Source of the DNA: a virus
Length of the DNA: 44,797 nt
IMG/VR virus record: IMGVR_UViG_3300023096_000008
Span: 1 to 44,797 of that record
Strand: one strand, 5' to 3'
Both the position numbers and the translations under genes were made by a program. Under the pieces are notes generated by a model. It searched no databases and had not been told where the DNA came from. It worked only from the letters and a program-made list of their open reading frames with translations. How positions within the stretch are numbered: the first letter of the stretch is position 1; each line of letters starts with the position of its first letter. Positions 1-6,911 of this stretch are shown piece by piece.

Positions 1-1
1 C

Positions 2-100
2 AAAGGGGGCACGATCCCTGCGCCACGGCCGATCGACCTTCAGCCGCCGCAGGGTGATGCGACGCCGCAGACACACGCCTGGGCGTCGCTCACCGGGTAG
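2..100 (+). CDS. C-terminal part of small proline-rich tail-end protein (continues from window end)
   Basis: This is the 3' part of the 48-residue gene that is complete at 44612-44758; the frame enters at base 2 and stops at TAG 98-100. It encodes the proline/glutamine-rich tail of that protein (PAPRPIDLQPPQGD and on). The stop lies directly against the stop of the opposing gene at 101-103, with no spacer. Once the genome is circularised this is the same gene as the last one in the window. Confidence 0.7.
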   Translation, partial: KGGTIPAPRPIDLQPPQGDATPQTHAWASLTG

Positions 101-138
101 CTATCGCACTTCCCTGGCCACGCGCCAGGCGACATAGC
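100..138. terminator. Interrupted inverted repeat at the convergent gene junction
   Basis: Outer arms GCTAT (100-104) and ATAGC (134-138) enclose a perfect inner stem CCTGGC (113-118) / GCCAGG (124-129) with a 5-base loop. It sits just inside the minus-strand gene where rightward tail and leftward early transcription meet. There is no U-tract on either side, so a role as a two-way terminator is only inferred from position. Confidence 0.35.
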
Positions 139-421
139 GGTGGCGGGTGTAGTTCACCGCCACCGCTGCAAAGCCGAACAGGTTCGGCGCAAACGACATG
201 ACCACAGCGACCCACACCGGTACCGGCGTCATGTCCTGCAGGGCCAGCACCAGCAGCACGACGCCGGCGGTGCGAACCACGTCAATAACCGCCCACAGCA
301 GGGCGGCCACCTGCATATGTGCTGCATGCGTCAGCACCATGCGCGATCGCTGCTGGTGCGCAGCGCGCGCCTCCTTCGCGGGGTTCCTGGGCGGCATGCC
401 CGGCCCGTAGCTCTTCACCAC
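101..421 (-). CDS. Small membrane protein, two predicted transmembrane segments
   Basis: A 106-residue protein beginning GTG GTG at 421. The second GTG at 418 overlaps the preceding stop as GTGA, so either could be used and translation is probably coupled to the upstream gene. The N-terminal 30 residues are basic and polar. They are followed by two hydrophobic stretches, around residues 38-62 (AALLWAVIDVVRTAGVVLLVLAL) and 67-90 (VPVWVAVVMSFAPNLFGFAAVAV), and a basic tail, so it is an inner-membrane protein. It is the last gene of the leftward recombination operon. No family recognised. An accessory membrane or superinfection role is conceivable but not shown. Confidence 0.65.
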   Translation of the reverse strand: MVKSYGPGMPPRNPAKEARAAHQQRSRMVLTHAAHMQVAALLWAVIDVVRTAGVVLLVLALQDMTPVPVWVAVVMSFAPNLFGFAAVAVNYTRHRYVAWRVAREVR

Positions 422-498
422 TTCACCATGATTAGCATGCCGACGATGGCCAGGGTGGCCATGTCAATCCAGTAGGGACGGCGTTTCATCTTTCGCAT
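415..498 (-). CDS. Tiny single-span membrane peptide (27 residues)
   Basis: The frame from ATG 498 to TGA 415-417 encodes a basic start (MRKMKRRPYW) and a hydrophobic segment (MATLAIVGMLIMV). A GAGG Shine-Dalgarno sequence lies about 9 bases upstream. Other starts are ATG 489 and ATG 513. It overlaps the end of the upstream gene and its stop overlaps the start of the next as GTGA, a layout seen throughout this genome. Function unknown. Its size and shape fit a small membrane-active peptide, but the coding case rests on the start signals and overlaps only. Confidence 0.45.
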   Translation of the reverse strand: MRKMKRRPYWIDMATLAIVGMLIMVKW

Positions 499-784
499 TG
501 TCGGGATCCTCATAGGGGCGCAGGGCGCTGGAGTGTGGCCAGTGGAGTTTGGCGCGGCCGCGGCCGCCGGTTCGCGCCACCAGGTAGGACTGTTCCGAGC
601 GCGGCGAGCCCGCGGCGATCGGTCGGAGGTTGTAGCGATCGGCCAGGCTGGGCAGTAGGGGCGCCAGCGGGATGCCGGCGGGCACCACCAGCACCACAAC
701 GCCCACCTGGCTTTTCCGCTCCCCGTTGCCTTGCGTGCGCCAGCGAACCAGGTCGCCGCGGACGAATTGCCGGTGGGTGGTCAT
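464..784 (-). CDS. Hypothetical early protein
   Basis: A 106-residue soluble protein with ATG at 784, starting 12 bases beyond the SSB stop in the same leftward operon. It opens MTTHRQFVRGDLVRWRTQG and has a short valine-rich strand (VGVVVLVVPAG) near residue 30, perhaps a small beta-barrel-like core. It ends in a charged, acidic tail. No catalytic motif is seen and no family is recognised. The neighbours are recombination proteins, so a DNA-metabolism role is possible but unsupported. An overlapping frame at 415-699 lacks a good start and is its shadow. Confidence 0.6.
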   Translation of the reverse strand: MTTHRQFVRGDLVRWRTQGNGERKSQVGVVVLVVPAGIPLAPLLPSLADRYNLRPIAAGSPRSEQSYLVARTGGRGRAKLHWPHSSALRPYEDPDNAKDETPSLLD

Positions 785-795
785 GGTCGGCGGCC

Positions 796-1326
796 TCAGA
801 ACGGAATGTCATCGTCAGCGAAGTCATCCATGGCCGGTGAAGGCGAGCCATAGGACCGCGTCCCATCGCCGTATTCCTGCCTGGGCGCCGCCTCACGCTG
901 CGCGGGCGCCTGGCGCCCACCACCGCCGCGACCCCCACCGTAACCGCCGCCCTGGGCGCGCTGGGGCCGTTCCTGGCCACCTTCGCCGCCTGGCCGTGAG
1001 CCAAGCATCTGCATTTCGTCGGCGATGATATCGGTGGAGTACTTCTCCACCCCGTCCTGGCCGGTGTACTTGTCATAGCGCAGCGACCCTTCCACATAGA
1101 CGGAACTGCCCTTGCGCAGGTACTCGCCGGCAATCTCGCCCAGCTTCCCGAAGAACACCACGCGGTGCCATTCGGTGCGCTCCTGCTGGTTCCCCTCGCG
1201 GTCCTTTCGGACGCTGGTGGTGGCCAGCGAAATGCGGGTGATCGCCATGCCGCCTTGGGTGTACTTCACGTCCGGATCATTGCCCAGGTTTCCCACCAGG
1301 ATGACCTTGTTCACGCCCCTTGCCAT
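796..1326 (-). CDS. ssb: Single-stranded DNA-binding protein
   Basis: A 176-residue bacterial-type SSB. Residues 1-110 form the OB-fold: [18 protein letters not shown], then [24 protein letters not shown] and VYVEGSLR. A glycine/glutamine-rich linker ([12 protein letters not shown]) follows, and it ends in the acidic tip [11 protein letters not shown], which in this family binds partner proteins such as RecO, PriA and exonucleases. The length matches E. coli SSB. The start at 1326 has a GGAG Shine-Dalgarno sequence 8 bases upstream. It should coat single strands during phage replication and work with the annealing protein and exonuclease of the same operon. Confidence 0.97.
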   Translation of the reverse strand: MARGVNKVILVGNLGNDPDVKYTQGGMAITRISLATTSVRKDREGNQQERTEWHRVVFFGKLGEIAGEYLRKGSSVYVEGSLRYDKYTGQDGVEKYSTDIIADEMQMLGSRPGGEGGQERPQRAQGGGYGGGRGGGGRQAPAQREAAPRQEYGDGTRSYGSPSPAMDDFADDDIPF

Positions 1327-1346
1327 CGCTCTTTCTCCAGGTTGAT

Positions 1347-1368
1347 GGGGCGCCGTGATCGGCGCCCC
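1347..1368. other. Perfect intercistronic hairpin upstream of ssb
   Basis: GGGGCGCC (1347-1354), a 6-base loop and GGCGCCCC (1361-1368) form a perfect 8-bp stem between the coiled-coil gene and ssb. There is no U-tract in the direction of transcription, so it is more likely an mRNA processing or stability element than a terminator. Confidence 0.5.
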
Positions 1369-1375
1369 GGTGTGG

Positions 1376-2434
1376 TCAGGACTTCTTCGCGCGGGTGTTC
1401 GTGGCGATGTTGGCCACCTGGCCGAACGTCACGCCAGGCACGCGCGCTGCACCTTCCATGATCTTGGCCAGCTTATCCAGCGCGCCGGTGTTCACCTGCA
1501 GGTACGCCAGCAGCTCCGGTGCGCGATCGCTGTTCGACTCGATCGCCTTGGCCACGCCCAGCACCAGGTCAGAGAGGTTTACGTCGATCGCCTTCCAGGT
1601 GCGGCGGGTGGTGGCGCCCACGGCCTTGGCCTGGCTGGCCACCACCGGTGCCGGCGGCTCCACCGCCTGCAGGTCGATCGACTCCTGCAGCTTGGCCGCG
1701 GCCTCATCGGCCTCGCGCTGGGCCTGTTCGGCATCTTCCTTTGCAGCCGCGGCCACCCGGTCGGCCTCTTCCTTCGCCGCCGCGGCCACCCGGTCGGCTT
1801 CTTCCTGCGCGGCCTTGGCCTGGCGGTCAGCCTCTTCCCGGGCAGCGGCATTGCCTTCGCGTTCGGCCTTGTCGCGCGCTTCCTTCGCAGCCGCATCAAT
1901 CTTGTCCTGGGCCTCTTTGGCCTCACGGGCTACGCGGTCGCGTTGGGCCTGAGCATCGCGTTCGGCCTGCTGGGCTTTCCGGCGCGCTTCATCGTCCAGG
2001 CGCTGCTGTTCCAGCTGCTGCCGGCGCAGTTCGGCCAAGCGCTCGCGCTCGCGCTGGTCCTCTTCTTCGCGCAGCTTGCGCAGGCGATCCTGTTCCTTGC
2101 GATCGAACACCAGCATGCGCTCTTTCACCAGGTTGGCGGCGGCCTCGATATCGGCCAGCGGCTGGCGGAAAAAGTCATCAATGCGGCGACCGCCTTCCAG
2201 GAACGGTTCCTTCAGGTGCTTGCGCTTTTCGTCAACCAGCTTCCACTTGGCGCGCAGGTCGCCCAGGTCGTCGGCTGCAGCCTGGTAGACCTCTGGCGAG
2301 TCGATCACCAGGGCCGCGGCCATCTTGGTGCTGTGAGCCGCCGTGCGGCGCGCCTGGACAACGTCGGGCATCTGATCGGCGCCCATCAGTTCGCCGGCGA
2401 CGGCTGCGGGGGTGGTTTCGGTGGTCGTGGTCAT
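1376..2434 (-). CDS. Coiled-coil protein of the recombination operon
   Basis: A 352-residue protein whose central part, about residues 105-240, is almost wholly charged coiled coil rich in Glu, Arg, Ala and Gln ([19 protein letters not shown]). It includes an imperfect tandem repeat of [11 protein letters not shown]. The C-terminal 100 residues are more globular. The start at 2434 is preferred: AGGAA precedes it, it reads [12 protein letters not shown], and it overlaps the exonuclease stop as ATGA; a start 16 codons further up has no such support. Proteins of this shape often sit beside phage exonuclease and annealing genes. A structural or partner role in recombination is inferred. Confidence 0.8.
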   Translation of the reverse strand: MTTTTETTPAAVAGELMGADQMPDVVQARRTAAHSTKMAAALVIDSPEVYQAAADDLGDLRAKWKLVDEKRKHLKEPFLEGGRRIDDFFRQPLADIEAAANLVKERMLVFDRKEQDRLRKLREEEDQRERERLAELRRQQLEQQRLDDEARRKAQQAERDAQAQRDRVAREAKEAQDKIDAAAKEARDKAEREGNAAAREEADRQAKAAQEEADRVAAAAKEEADRVAAAAKEDAEQAQREADEAAAKLQESIDLQAVEPPAPVVASQAKAVGATTRRTWKAIDVNLSDLVLGVAKAIESNSDRAPELLAYLQVNTGALDKLAKIMEGAARVPGVTFGQVANIATNTRAKKS

Positions 2435-3060
2435 GCTGTGGTTTCCTGTATGTAGTGGGCGATATTGAGGCAGGAGCGCCACACGCGGGCATCGCGTGCG
2501 TCATCGGTGAAGGGGTGCAGGTGCCAGGTGGCGACCTCCTGGCCCCGGTTTGGTTTCTTCAGCTGCAGTGCGTAGCGCCGCAGCGGTGCATCAGGTGGCA
2601 GCAGATCCGGCCGCGCTTCGCGGACCAGGTCGCCATAGGCGAACGTCTGCGGTCCGGTGCTGGGCGCGACCATGGCCACCCGCTTGGCGTCGATAAGCGA
2701 GCGGATCCCGTTCAAGCGGCCGAACAGATCCAGCGTCCCGGCGTACCGGTACCGGCGGCTTGCCAGCTGCTGTTCGGACAGCTGCGGCGTGAACCCCGAC
2801 GTGGTCAGGAAGTGGCGCCAGCCGCGGTAGTAGGGCAGCAGCCGGTAGTCCAGCATGTCGGCATCGAGCTGGCCGAGAATGTCCAGCTCGATCACCTTGT
2901 GGACGGCCTGGCCCAGGATGGCGGCGGCTTCCATCACGGCCGGATCCACGCCGCGATAGAACGCCGTGCTGATCGGCTTCAGCACGGTGGTGACGCCGGG
3001 GAGCTTCTTCCCGTCCAGGGTGTAGCGGTGGTTTTCCTGGTCGAATACAAGCCCGTCCAT
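2431..3060 (-). CDS. PD-(D/E)XK-type exonuclease/endonuclease
   Basis: A 209-residue protein with the layout of phage recombination nucleases. GQAVH at residues 50-54 matches the conserved G-x-x-H helix. YAGTLDLFG gives an Asp at 111. SLIDAKR gives Asp124-x-Lys126, the D...D/E-x-K metal site. YALQLKK follows late in the protein, where this fold places a conserved Gln. It should resect double-stranded ends for the annealing protein encoded one base upstream. Its stop overlaps the next start as ATGA. The fold is fairly sure; exonuclease versus endonuclease is inferred from the operon. Confidence 0.8.
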   Translation of the reverse strand: MDGLVFDQENHRYTLDGKKLPGVTTVLKPISTAFYRGVDPAVMEAAAILGQAVHKVIELDILGQLDADMLDYRLLPYYRGWRHFLTTSGFTPQLSEQQLASRRYRYAGTLDLFGRLNGIRSLIDAKRVAMVAPSTGPQTFAYGDLVREARPDLLPPDAPLRRYALQLKKPNRGQEVATWHLHPFTDDARDARVWRSCLNIAHYIQETTA

Positions 3061-3061
3061 G

Positions 3062-3928
3062 TCACTTGTCCTGACCGGCGTCGCGCAGCTTGGTCAGCGC
3101 CTGGCTGACGTTTCCCATGGTGATGACGCCGCACAGCTTGATTACAGCGGCATCGCTCAGGTTGGCCGCGGCGGCGCGTTGCTTGGCCATGGCCACCTGC
3201 CCGGGGCTCAGATCCGCGCCCCAGGGGCTAATTATTTCGCCGGTACCTTCATCCACCACGACCCCGGTTTCATCGTCTACCACGCCCGCGGCGGCGGGCT
3301 CCCCTTGCTCAAAACGGCGCAGCGCGTCGTCCAGCTCATCGGTGGAGGGCATCACGGTTTTGTTGCTGGCGATCGGCATGCTCGGGGCGTTGCCGCGGCG
3401 CGCGGGCGCTTGGCCCCCGGTGCGTTCGGATCCTTCCATGCGCTGGCCGTCGTCGTCATCTTCTGACGCAACGCACAGCAGCATCTGCATGCCATACCGG
3501 CGTGCATAGGTCAGCGAACCACCGTAGTCCTGGGCGCCGTTTTGACCCTTGGCAAAGAACATGGGGATATCGAGCGCCATCCACTCGCCGGTTTTGTGGA
3601 TCAACACCGTGCGCACCACTTCCACGAGCTTGCCATCTGCAGTGGTGACGATCACTGGCGGCTGGATTACCGCAAGTTCGTTCGACGCCAGCGACGGTCG
3701 CGTTTTGTCGATGATCGTTTCCAGCGGCGCGTATTTGTAGGTGTACGAACCAATCACCCGGCGGGTTTCTTTGTCCCTGATATCGACCGTTACCGATTTT
3801 TCGCGCGGGATGGGGGGGAAGGCGCCCTGCGCCTTGGCCAGCGCAAATGCCACCTGGGCAAAACTGGCGCTGCAGAGAAAGGGCCTGTCCAGCTGGGGCG
3901 CAGCCAGGATGGGGTTGTCGTCAGTCAT
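3062..3928 (-). CDS. erf: ERF-family single-strand annealing protein
   Basis: A 288-residue recombinase. The N-terminal 170 residues carry the ERF-type pattern: FAQVAFALAKAQGAFPP, YKYAPLETIIDKTRPSLASNELAVIQ, GEWMALDIPM, then QDYGGSLTYARRYGMQMLLCVASEDDDD. The C-terminal part is a low-complexity linker plus a small acidic domain. In P22 and relatives ERF promotes annealing of complementary single strands and circularisation. The start at 3928 is chosen because GGAG lies 9 bases upstream; a start 19 codons earlier would run into the operator region. It is the first gene of the leftward operon and is probably controlled by the palindrome at 3995-4015. Confidence 0.93.
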   Translation of the reverse strand: MTDDNPILAAPQLDRPFLCSASFAQVAFALAKAQGAFPPIPREKSVTVDIRDKETRRVIGSYTYKYAPLETIIDKTRPSLASNELAVIQPPVIVTTADGKLVEVVRTVLIHKTGEWMALDIPMFFAKGQNGAQDYGGSLTYARRYGMQMLLCVASEDDDDGQRMEGSERTGGQAPARRGNAPSMPIASNKTVMPSTDELDDALRRFEQGEPAAAGVVDDETGVVVDEGTGEIISPWGADLSPGQVAMAKQRAAAANLSDAAVIKLCGVITMGNVSQALTKLRDAGQDK

Positions 3929-3973
3929 GTGGGCAATCTCCAGTGAGGCCGGCGGGTCTGCCGGCGCCGGGCA

Positions 3974-4002
3974 ATAATGCGACACAATGCAGCGGGATGC
4001 AA
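3974..4002 (-). promoter_or_regulatory. Leftward early promoter for the recombination operon
   Basis: Read on the minus strand: TTGCAT (4002-3997), a 17-base spacer, CATTAT (3979-3974). Spacing is ideal for sigma70 and the -10 matches four of six consensus bases. The -35 lies inside the left arm of the 3995-4015 palindrome. The leftward promoter at 25471-25499 has the same -35 and spacer length. Confidence 0.55.
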
Positions 4003-4015
4003 CACGCTTGCATCC
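3995..4015. promoter_or_regulatory. Perfect palindromic operator candidate
   Basis: GGATGCAA (3995-4002), a 5-base spacer CACGC and TTGCATCC (4008-4015) form an exact 8+8 inverted repeat. It overlaps the -35 of the leftward promoter and lies upstream of the rightward one. The size and symmetry fit a site for a dimeric helix-turn-helix repressor, most simply the YdaS/Cro-like product encoded at 4114. Confidence 0.65.
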
Positions 4016-4016
4016 A

Positions 4017-4032
4017 TACCGGTAGACCGGTG
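4017..4032. promoter_or_regulatory. Secondary site: doubled ACCGGT
   Basis: ACCGGT, itself a palindrome, occurs at 4018-4023 and 4026-4031, separated by AG, directly after the first palindrome. It may be a second protein-binding site in the divergent control region. No known site is matched. Confidence 0.35.
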
Positions 4033-4051
4033 CCGAGATAATTGAATCGCG

Positions 4052-4081
4052 TTGCTTTTTCCTGCATCGACCTGATACAGT
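4052..4081 (+). promoter_or_regulatory. Rightward early promoter for the cro-like/replication operon
   Basis: TTGCTT (4052-4057), an 18-base spacer and TACAGT (4076-4081), with a TGA just before the -10 that gives an extended -10 (TG-n). The start of transcription would fall shortly before the GTG at 4114. The promoter at 14718-14747 has the same pattern. Confidence 0.55.
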
Positions 4082-4113
4082 CGGCCCGCACCCTCAAACA
4101 GGAGCCAACGAAA

Positions 4114-4410
4114 GTGGCCAACGAAGACGGCAACACCAGTTCCACCCTGCCAACCGATCCGGTGATGCGCGCGCGCTGCATTGCGATCCGCACCGCCGGC
4201 GGCACCAGCAAGGTGGCCCGCGCCATGGGCCTGAAGAATCACCGCAGCGTTAGCCGCTGGATGGAGAGCTACGACCCGCGGCCCGAGCAGGCCCGCATCC
4301 TGGTCAAGCTGTGCGGCAACGTGGTGACCCTCGCCGATATTCTCCCGACCGTGTACGCCGACCTCACCAGCGATGAACTGGGGTACCAGCCGGAGGCGCC
4401 CACGGCGTGA
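4114..4410 (+). CDS. YdaS/Cro-like helix-turn-helix regulator
   Basis: A 98-residue DNA-binding protein. The HTH is in IRTAGGTSKVARAMGLKNHRSVSRWMES (about residues 29-56), followed by the Cro/YdaS pattern RPEQARILVKLCGN. The GTG at 4114 is taken as start because AGGAG lies 9 bases upstream; an ATG 24 codons earlier would start within the promoter. It heads the rightward early operon, divergent from the annealing-protein operon, so it probably regulates both through the 3995-4015 palindrome. Its stop overlaps the next GTG as GTGA. Confidence 0.75.
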   Translation: MANEDGNTSSTLPTDPVMRARCIAIRTAGGTSKVARAMGLKNHRSVSRWMESYDPRPEQARILVKLCGNVVTLADILPTVYADLTSDELGYQPEAPTA

Positions 4411-5282
4411 AAACCGGCAGTCGCGCAATCATCCCCGAACCGCCCTTGCTGGTACTGCCCAGCCTGGCGGTTGCAGTAGGACTTCCCGGGGCAATGGTGC
4501 TGCAGCAGCTGCACTTCCTGAGCCACAACCGCCGTCCTGATCGGAACGGCGAAAGGTGGGTCGAAATGGGCAACGCCGACCTGCAACACACGTTCCCCTT
4601 CCTGAGCAAAAACACCCTGTTCCGTGCGGTCTACAAACTCCGCGATGACGGGCTGCTGACGATCAAGGCAGTGGAGGGCAGAAACAACCGGTATCGCCTG
4701 GAATATGAGGCGATCGACGTCGCCCTGGTGGCTGGCACCCTACCCAAATTGGGGCAACCCAAAATGGGTAGGGGGTCTACCCAAGATGGGGCGGGTACCC
4801 TACCCAATATGGGTAGGGCTACTACTAAAGAGGTTTTAGAGTTTGAGAGTTCTACAAATCAGGGGGGTGTGGATAAGTCGAAAGAGGAACAGCCGCCTGG
4901 CCCGTTGATGACGATGCAGTGGCTTCCGTCGGAGGCCTGCCAGCAGCAGCTGCTGGATGCCGGTTTCGGCCTGGACTTCATCCGCAAGGTGCTTCCGGAG
5001 TTCCGCATGTACTGGACCGAGCGTGGCGAGGCCAGGCCCTGGGAATCGGCCTTCATGGCTCACGTTCGGATGCAGCACGACAAGCGCAAGACCGCGCCGG
5101 CGGCCAAGGCCCAGGTGGCGTCCCAGCAGAATCCGAGCTACCAACGCAACGGACCACCCGAACCAACGCACGGCCGCCAGCCTGACGCAGCCGAAGTCAT
5201 CGCCAGCTTTACCCCGAAAAACCCGCTCAGTCCCGAAGAGAACAAGGCGCGGATGCAGAAGCTGCACAAAGAACTGTTTTGA
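4407..5282 (+). CDS. Replication initiation protein (winged helix plus DnaT-like domain)
   Basis: A 291-residue protein starting with GTG. The N-terminal part, about residues 8-105, looks like a winged-helix DNA-binding domain (LLVLPSLAVAVGLPGAMVLQQLHFL, FPFLSKNTLFRAVYKLRDDGLL). Residues 112-138 are low-complexity and are encoded by the iterons. Residues 170-227 (MQWLPSEACQQQLLDAGF, EFRMYWTERG, WESAFMAHVRMQ) match the DnaT-like ssDNA-binding domain seen in phage initiators and primosome proteins. The plan is that of lambda O: initiator with the origin inside its own gene. No separate helicase loader is visible, so it may recruit the host helicase itself. Confidence 0.85.
   Translation: MKTGSRAIIPEPPLLVLPSLAVAVGLPGAMVLQQLHFLSHNRRPDRNGERWVEMGNADLQHTFPFLSKNTLFRAVYKLRDDGLLTIKAVEGRNNRYRLEYEAIDVALVAGTLPKLGQPKMGRGSTQDGAGTLPNMGRATTKEVLEFESSTNQGGVDKSKEEQPPGPLMTMQWLPSEACQQQLLDAGFGLDFIRKVLPEFRMYWTERGEARPWESAFMAHVRMQHDKRKTAPAAKAQVASQQNPSYQRNGPPEPTHGRQPDAAEVIASFTPKNPLSPEENKARMQKLHKELF
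4741..4870 (+). other. ori: Predicted replication origin: four iterons plus AT-rich segment
   Basis: Four near-copies of a 15-base palindromic iteron (consensus TACCCAANATGGGTA) lie at 4741-4753, 4756-4770, 4778-4790 and 4801-4815, with starts 15, 22 and 23 bases apart. The last is a complete palindrome apart from its centre. Directly after them is a stretch unusually rich in A and T for this genome (about 4819-4860), a good duplex-unwinding element. The position inside the initiator gene copies the lambda O / ori arrangement. Confidence 0.8.
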
Positions 5283-5305
5283 CCCATAACTCACAAGGCA
5301 ACGCC

Positions 5306-5908
5306 ATGCCCACCACCCCTGAAAAGCTGTTCCATTTCACCATTCCCCACACCCCCGTGGCCAAGGGCCGCGCACGGTCGACGGTCAAGCGCGGCCGCGG
5401 CGGGAAACCCATCCTCACGAAGGATGGCCAGCCGATCGTGTCGACCTACACCCCGGAGAAGACCCGGGACTTTGAGGCCCTGGTCCGCGACTTTGCCCAG
5501 CAGGCCGCCTGCGGCGAGCCGCTGGATTGCCCGGTGGATCTGCTGGTGGAGTTCCGTTTCAAGATCCCGACCAGCTACACGAAGTGGCAGCGCGACCTGG
5601 CCGCCGAAGGCATGCTGCACCACACGAAGAAGCCCGACTGCAGCAACCTGGTGAAGGCCATCGAGGACGCATGCAATGGCGTGCTGTTCAAAGACGATGG
5701 CCAGGTGGTCGGGTGCGTGACCGACAAGGTGTTCACCACCGGCCGGGAGTGCATCGTGGTCCACGGTTACCGCCGCGCCGGCGTGAGCTGCACCGCCACC
5801 CGCGCCGAGGCCGCGGCCTTCCTGGCCAACTACACGAACCCGAGCGTGCGCCTGAATCACATGCCCCTGGGCCAGCGCATGCGCACCCTGCGCCTGGTGA
5901 CGGAATGA
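5306..5908 (+). CDS. rusA: RusA-family Holliday junction resolvase
   Basis: A 200-residue protein with the RusA pattern: KLFHFTIPHTPVAKGRARSTV at the N-terminus, then KPDCSNLVKAIEDACNGVLFKDDGQVVG at about residues 109-135. Asp111, Asp121 and the FKDD acidic pair correspond to the metal-binding Asp residues of the family. The usual second Asp of PDxDN is Ser here, as in many phage homologues. It is longer than E. coli RusA (120), with an extra C-terminal tail. The start at 5306 has AAGG 7 bases upstream. It should resolve branched recombination and replication intermediates before packaging. Confidence 0.93.
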   Translation: MPTTPEKLFHFTIPHTPVAKGRARSTVKRGRGGKPILTKDGQPIVSTYTPEKTRDFEALVRDFAQQAACGEPLDCPVDLLVEFRFKIPTSYTKWQRDLAAEGMLHHTKKPDCSNLVKAIEDACNGVLFKDDGQVVGCVTDKVFTTGRECIVVHGYRRAGVSCTATRAEAAAFLANYTNPSVRLNHMPLGQRMRTLRLVTE

Positions 5909-6117
5909 GCGCCGCTGATGCCGTCCAGGTCTACCTGTCCCGCGGGCACGTCGTGCACCTGCTGCCAGCGCGCGGAGGCCTACCAACTTCACGCGCCGCC
6001 AAGTGCGGCCGCAGGCCAAAAAATGGTGGCGCGTGGCTGAAGGCATGCACCTACGCCCCGACACGCTGCTGCCCCCGCTGTTTCCCCGCTGCACCCACAA
6101 CCGACCCTAAGGAGTGA
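5905..6117 (+). CDS. Small cysteine-containing protein
   Basis: A 70-residue basic protein whose ATG overlaps the RusA stop (ATGA). Four Cys (AAKCGRR, LKACTY, TRCCPRCF) suggest a possible zinc-binding tail, although the spacing is not a standard ribbon. The stop codon lies inside the AAGGAGTGA that also serves the next gene as Shine-Dalgarno. No family recognised. Confidence 0.6.
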   Translation: MSAADAVQVYLSRGHVVHLLPARGGLPTSRAAKCGRRPKNGGAWLKACTYAPTRCCPRCFPAAPTTDPKE

Positions 6118-6122
6118 AACCC

Positions 6123-6464
6123 ATGTCCCCGAAACCCACCCAGCCGAAGTTCCCCGCCAAGCCGAAGCGCATCGTTCCGACCAAGCACATCAGCGAAGTG
6201 CCGCAGATAACCCTGGAGCCGGTACCGGTCGCGTCCAGCCAGGTGCACTCTTTCGGCCACGACCCGGAAACCAACACCCTGGCGATCCGCTTCCCGGGCT
6301 TTGATGGCGCGCCCGGCTCGCTGTACCACTACGCCAACTTCAACGCCCAGCAGTTCGCCGAGTTCGCCGCGGCGCCGTCGATCGGGACTTTCTTCATCCG
6401 CCAGATCAAGGCCAATGAAGCCCTGTTCCCGTACACCAAGATTGACGAAACCCCGGCGAGCTGA
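6123..6464 (+). CDS. KTSC-domain protein
   Basis: A 113-residue protein. The first 45 residues are a Pro/Lys-rich linker. The rest (VHSFGHDPETNTLAIRF, LYHYANFNAQQFAEFAAAPSIGTFFIRQIKANEALFPYTKI) is a clear KTSC-type domain, a small fold found in phage and bacterial proteins and sometimes joined to nucleic-acid enzymes. The start at 6123 is fixed by AAGGAG 8 bases upstream; the GTG three codons earlier overlaps that site. Biochemical role unknown. Confidence 0.8.
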   Translation: MSPKPTQPKFPAKPKRIVPTKHISEVPQITLEPVPVASSQVHSFGHDPETNTLAIRFPGFDGAPGSLYHYANFNAQQFAEFAAAPSIGTFFIRQIKANEALFPYTKIDETPAS

Positions 6465-6494
6465 TCGCCGGGCTTCCAACGCCCTGGAGGCCCC

Positions 6495-6911
6495 ATGTCC
6501 GTAGCAAATGAAGACCGCCGGCAGACGCGCTTGGTCGCGCTGCCGGTGGCGCAGATCACGCTGAACCTGCCCGACCAGGTGCCGCGTGAGCTGTTCACCA
6601 CACGCGGCGTGCGCGTGCAGCTCGCCGAGCTGGGCGGCACCGACGTGGTGATGCTGGCCATGGCCAGTGCCCGGTCGCTGGTGCGCACCTGGCACAGCCT
6701 GGCCACCGCCCGCATGTCGCGCGCCGACGCTGCCCTGGTGTACGAGCCCGGCGCGATCCACCAGGCGATCGCCGAACGCATCGCCAAAGCCATGGCGGTG
6801 CAGTACGGCCGCGATTGGGAAGAAATGAACGAGGCGACGCGCGCCGCGCTGATCGTCAATGCACAGAGCCACATCACCCATCTGATCCAGGAGCTATTCC
6901 GCCATGACTGA
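6495..6911 (+). CDS. Hypothetical protein
   Basis: A 138-residue protein with ATG at 6495 preceded by GGAGG. The N-terminus (RLVALPVAQITLNLPDQVPRELFTTRGVRVQLAELGG) looks like mixed beta strand. The rest is alpha-helical (SARSLVRTWHSLATARM, AIAERIAKAMAVQYGRDWEEM). It ends HLIQELFRHD and overlaps the next gene by 8 bases. No catalytic motif or family is recognised. It lies in the early or middle rightward operon. Confidence 0.65.
   Translation: MSVANEDRRQTRLVALPVAQITLNLPDQVPRELFTTRGVRVQLAELGGTDVVMLAMASARSLVRTWHSLATARMSRADAALVYEPGAIHQAIAERIAKAMAVQYGRDWEEMNEATRAALIVNAQSHITHLIQELFRHD

Larger units (their letters stand above)
1..139. repeat. Terminal direct repeat, left copy
   Basis: Positions 1-139 recur at 44659-44797 with one difference, G at 13 versus T at 44671. 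Inside the coding frame that crosses this region the change is ACG to ACT, both threonine. The repeat most likely shows that the contig closes into a circle. A real short terminal redundancy is possible, but the mismatch and the gene running through it favour an assembly overlap on a circular or circularly permuted genome. Confidence 0.95.

Noticed and set aside
1355-2455. Long plus-strand open frame opposite the coiled-coil gene
   Set aside because: It is the antisense of an Ala/Glu/Arg-rich coiled coil, which leaves few stops on the other strand in GC-rich DNA. It has no start signal and an odd Leu/Phe/Gly composition.
3929-4113. Lysogeny switch with CI and integrase
   Set aside because: Only one small HTH regulator is present. 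No second repressor, integrase, excisionase or attachment-site-like repeat was found.
4741-4815. CRISPR-like short repeats
   Set aside because: The repeats are 15-base palindromes with gaps of only a few bases, inside a coding region; they are iterons, not a spacer array.
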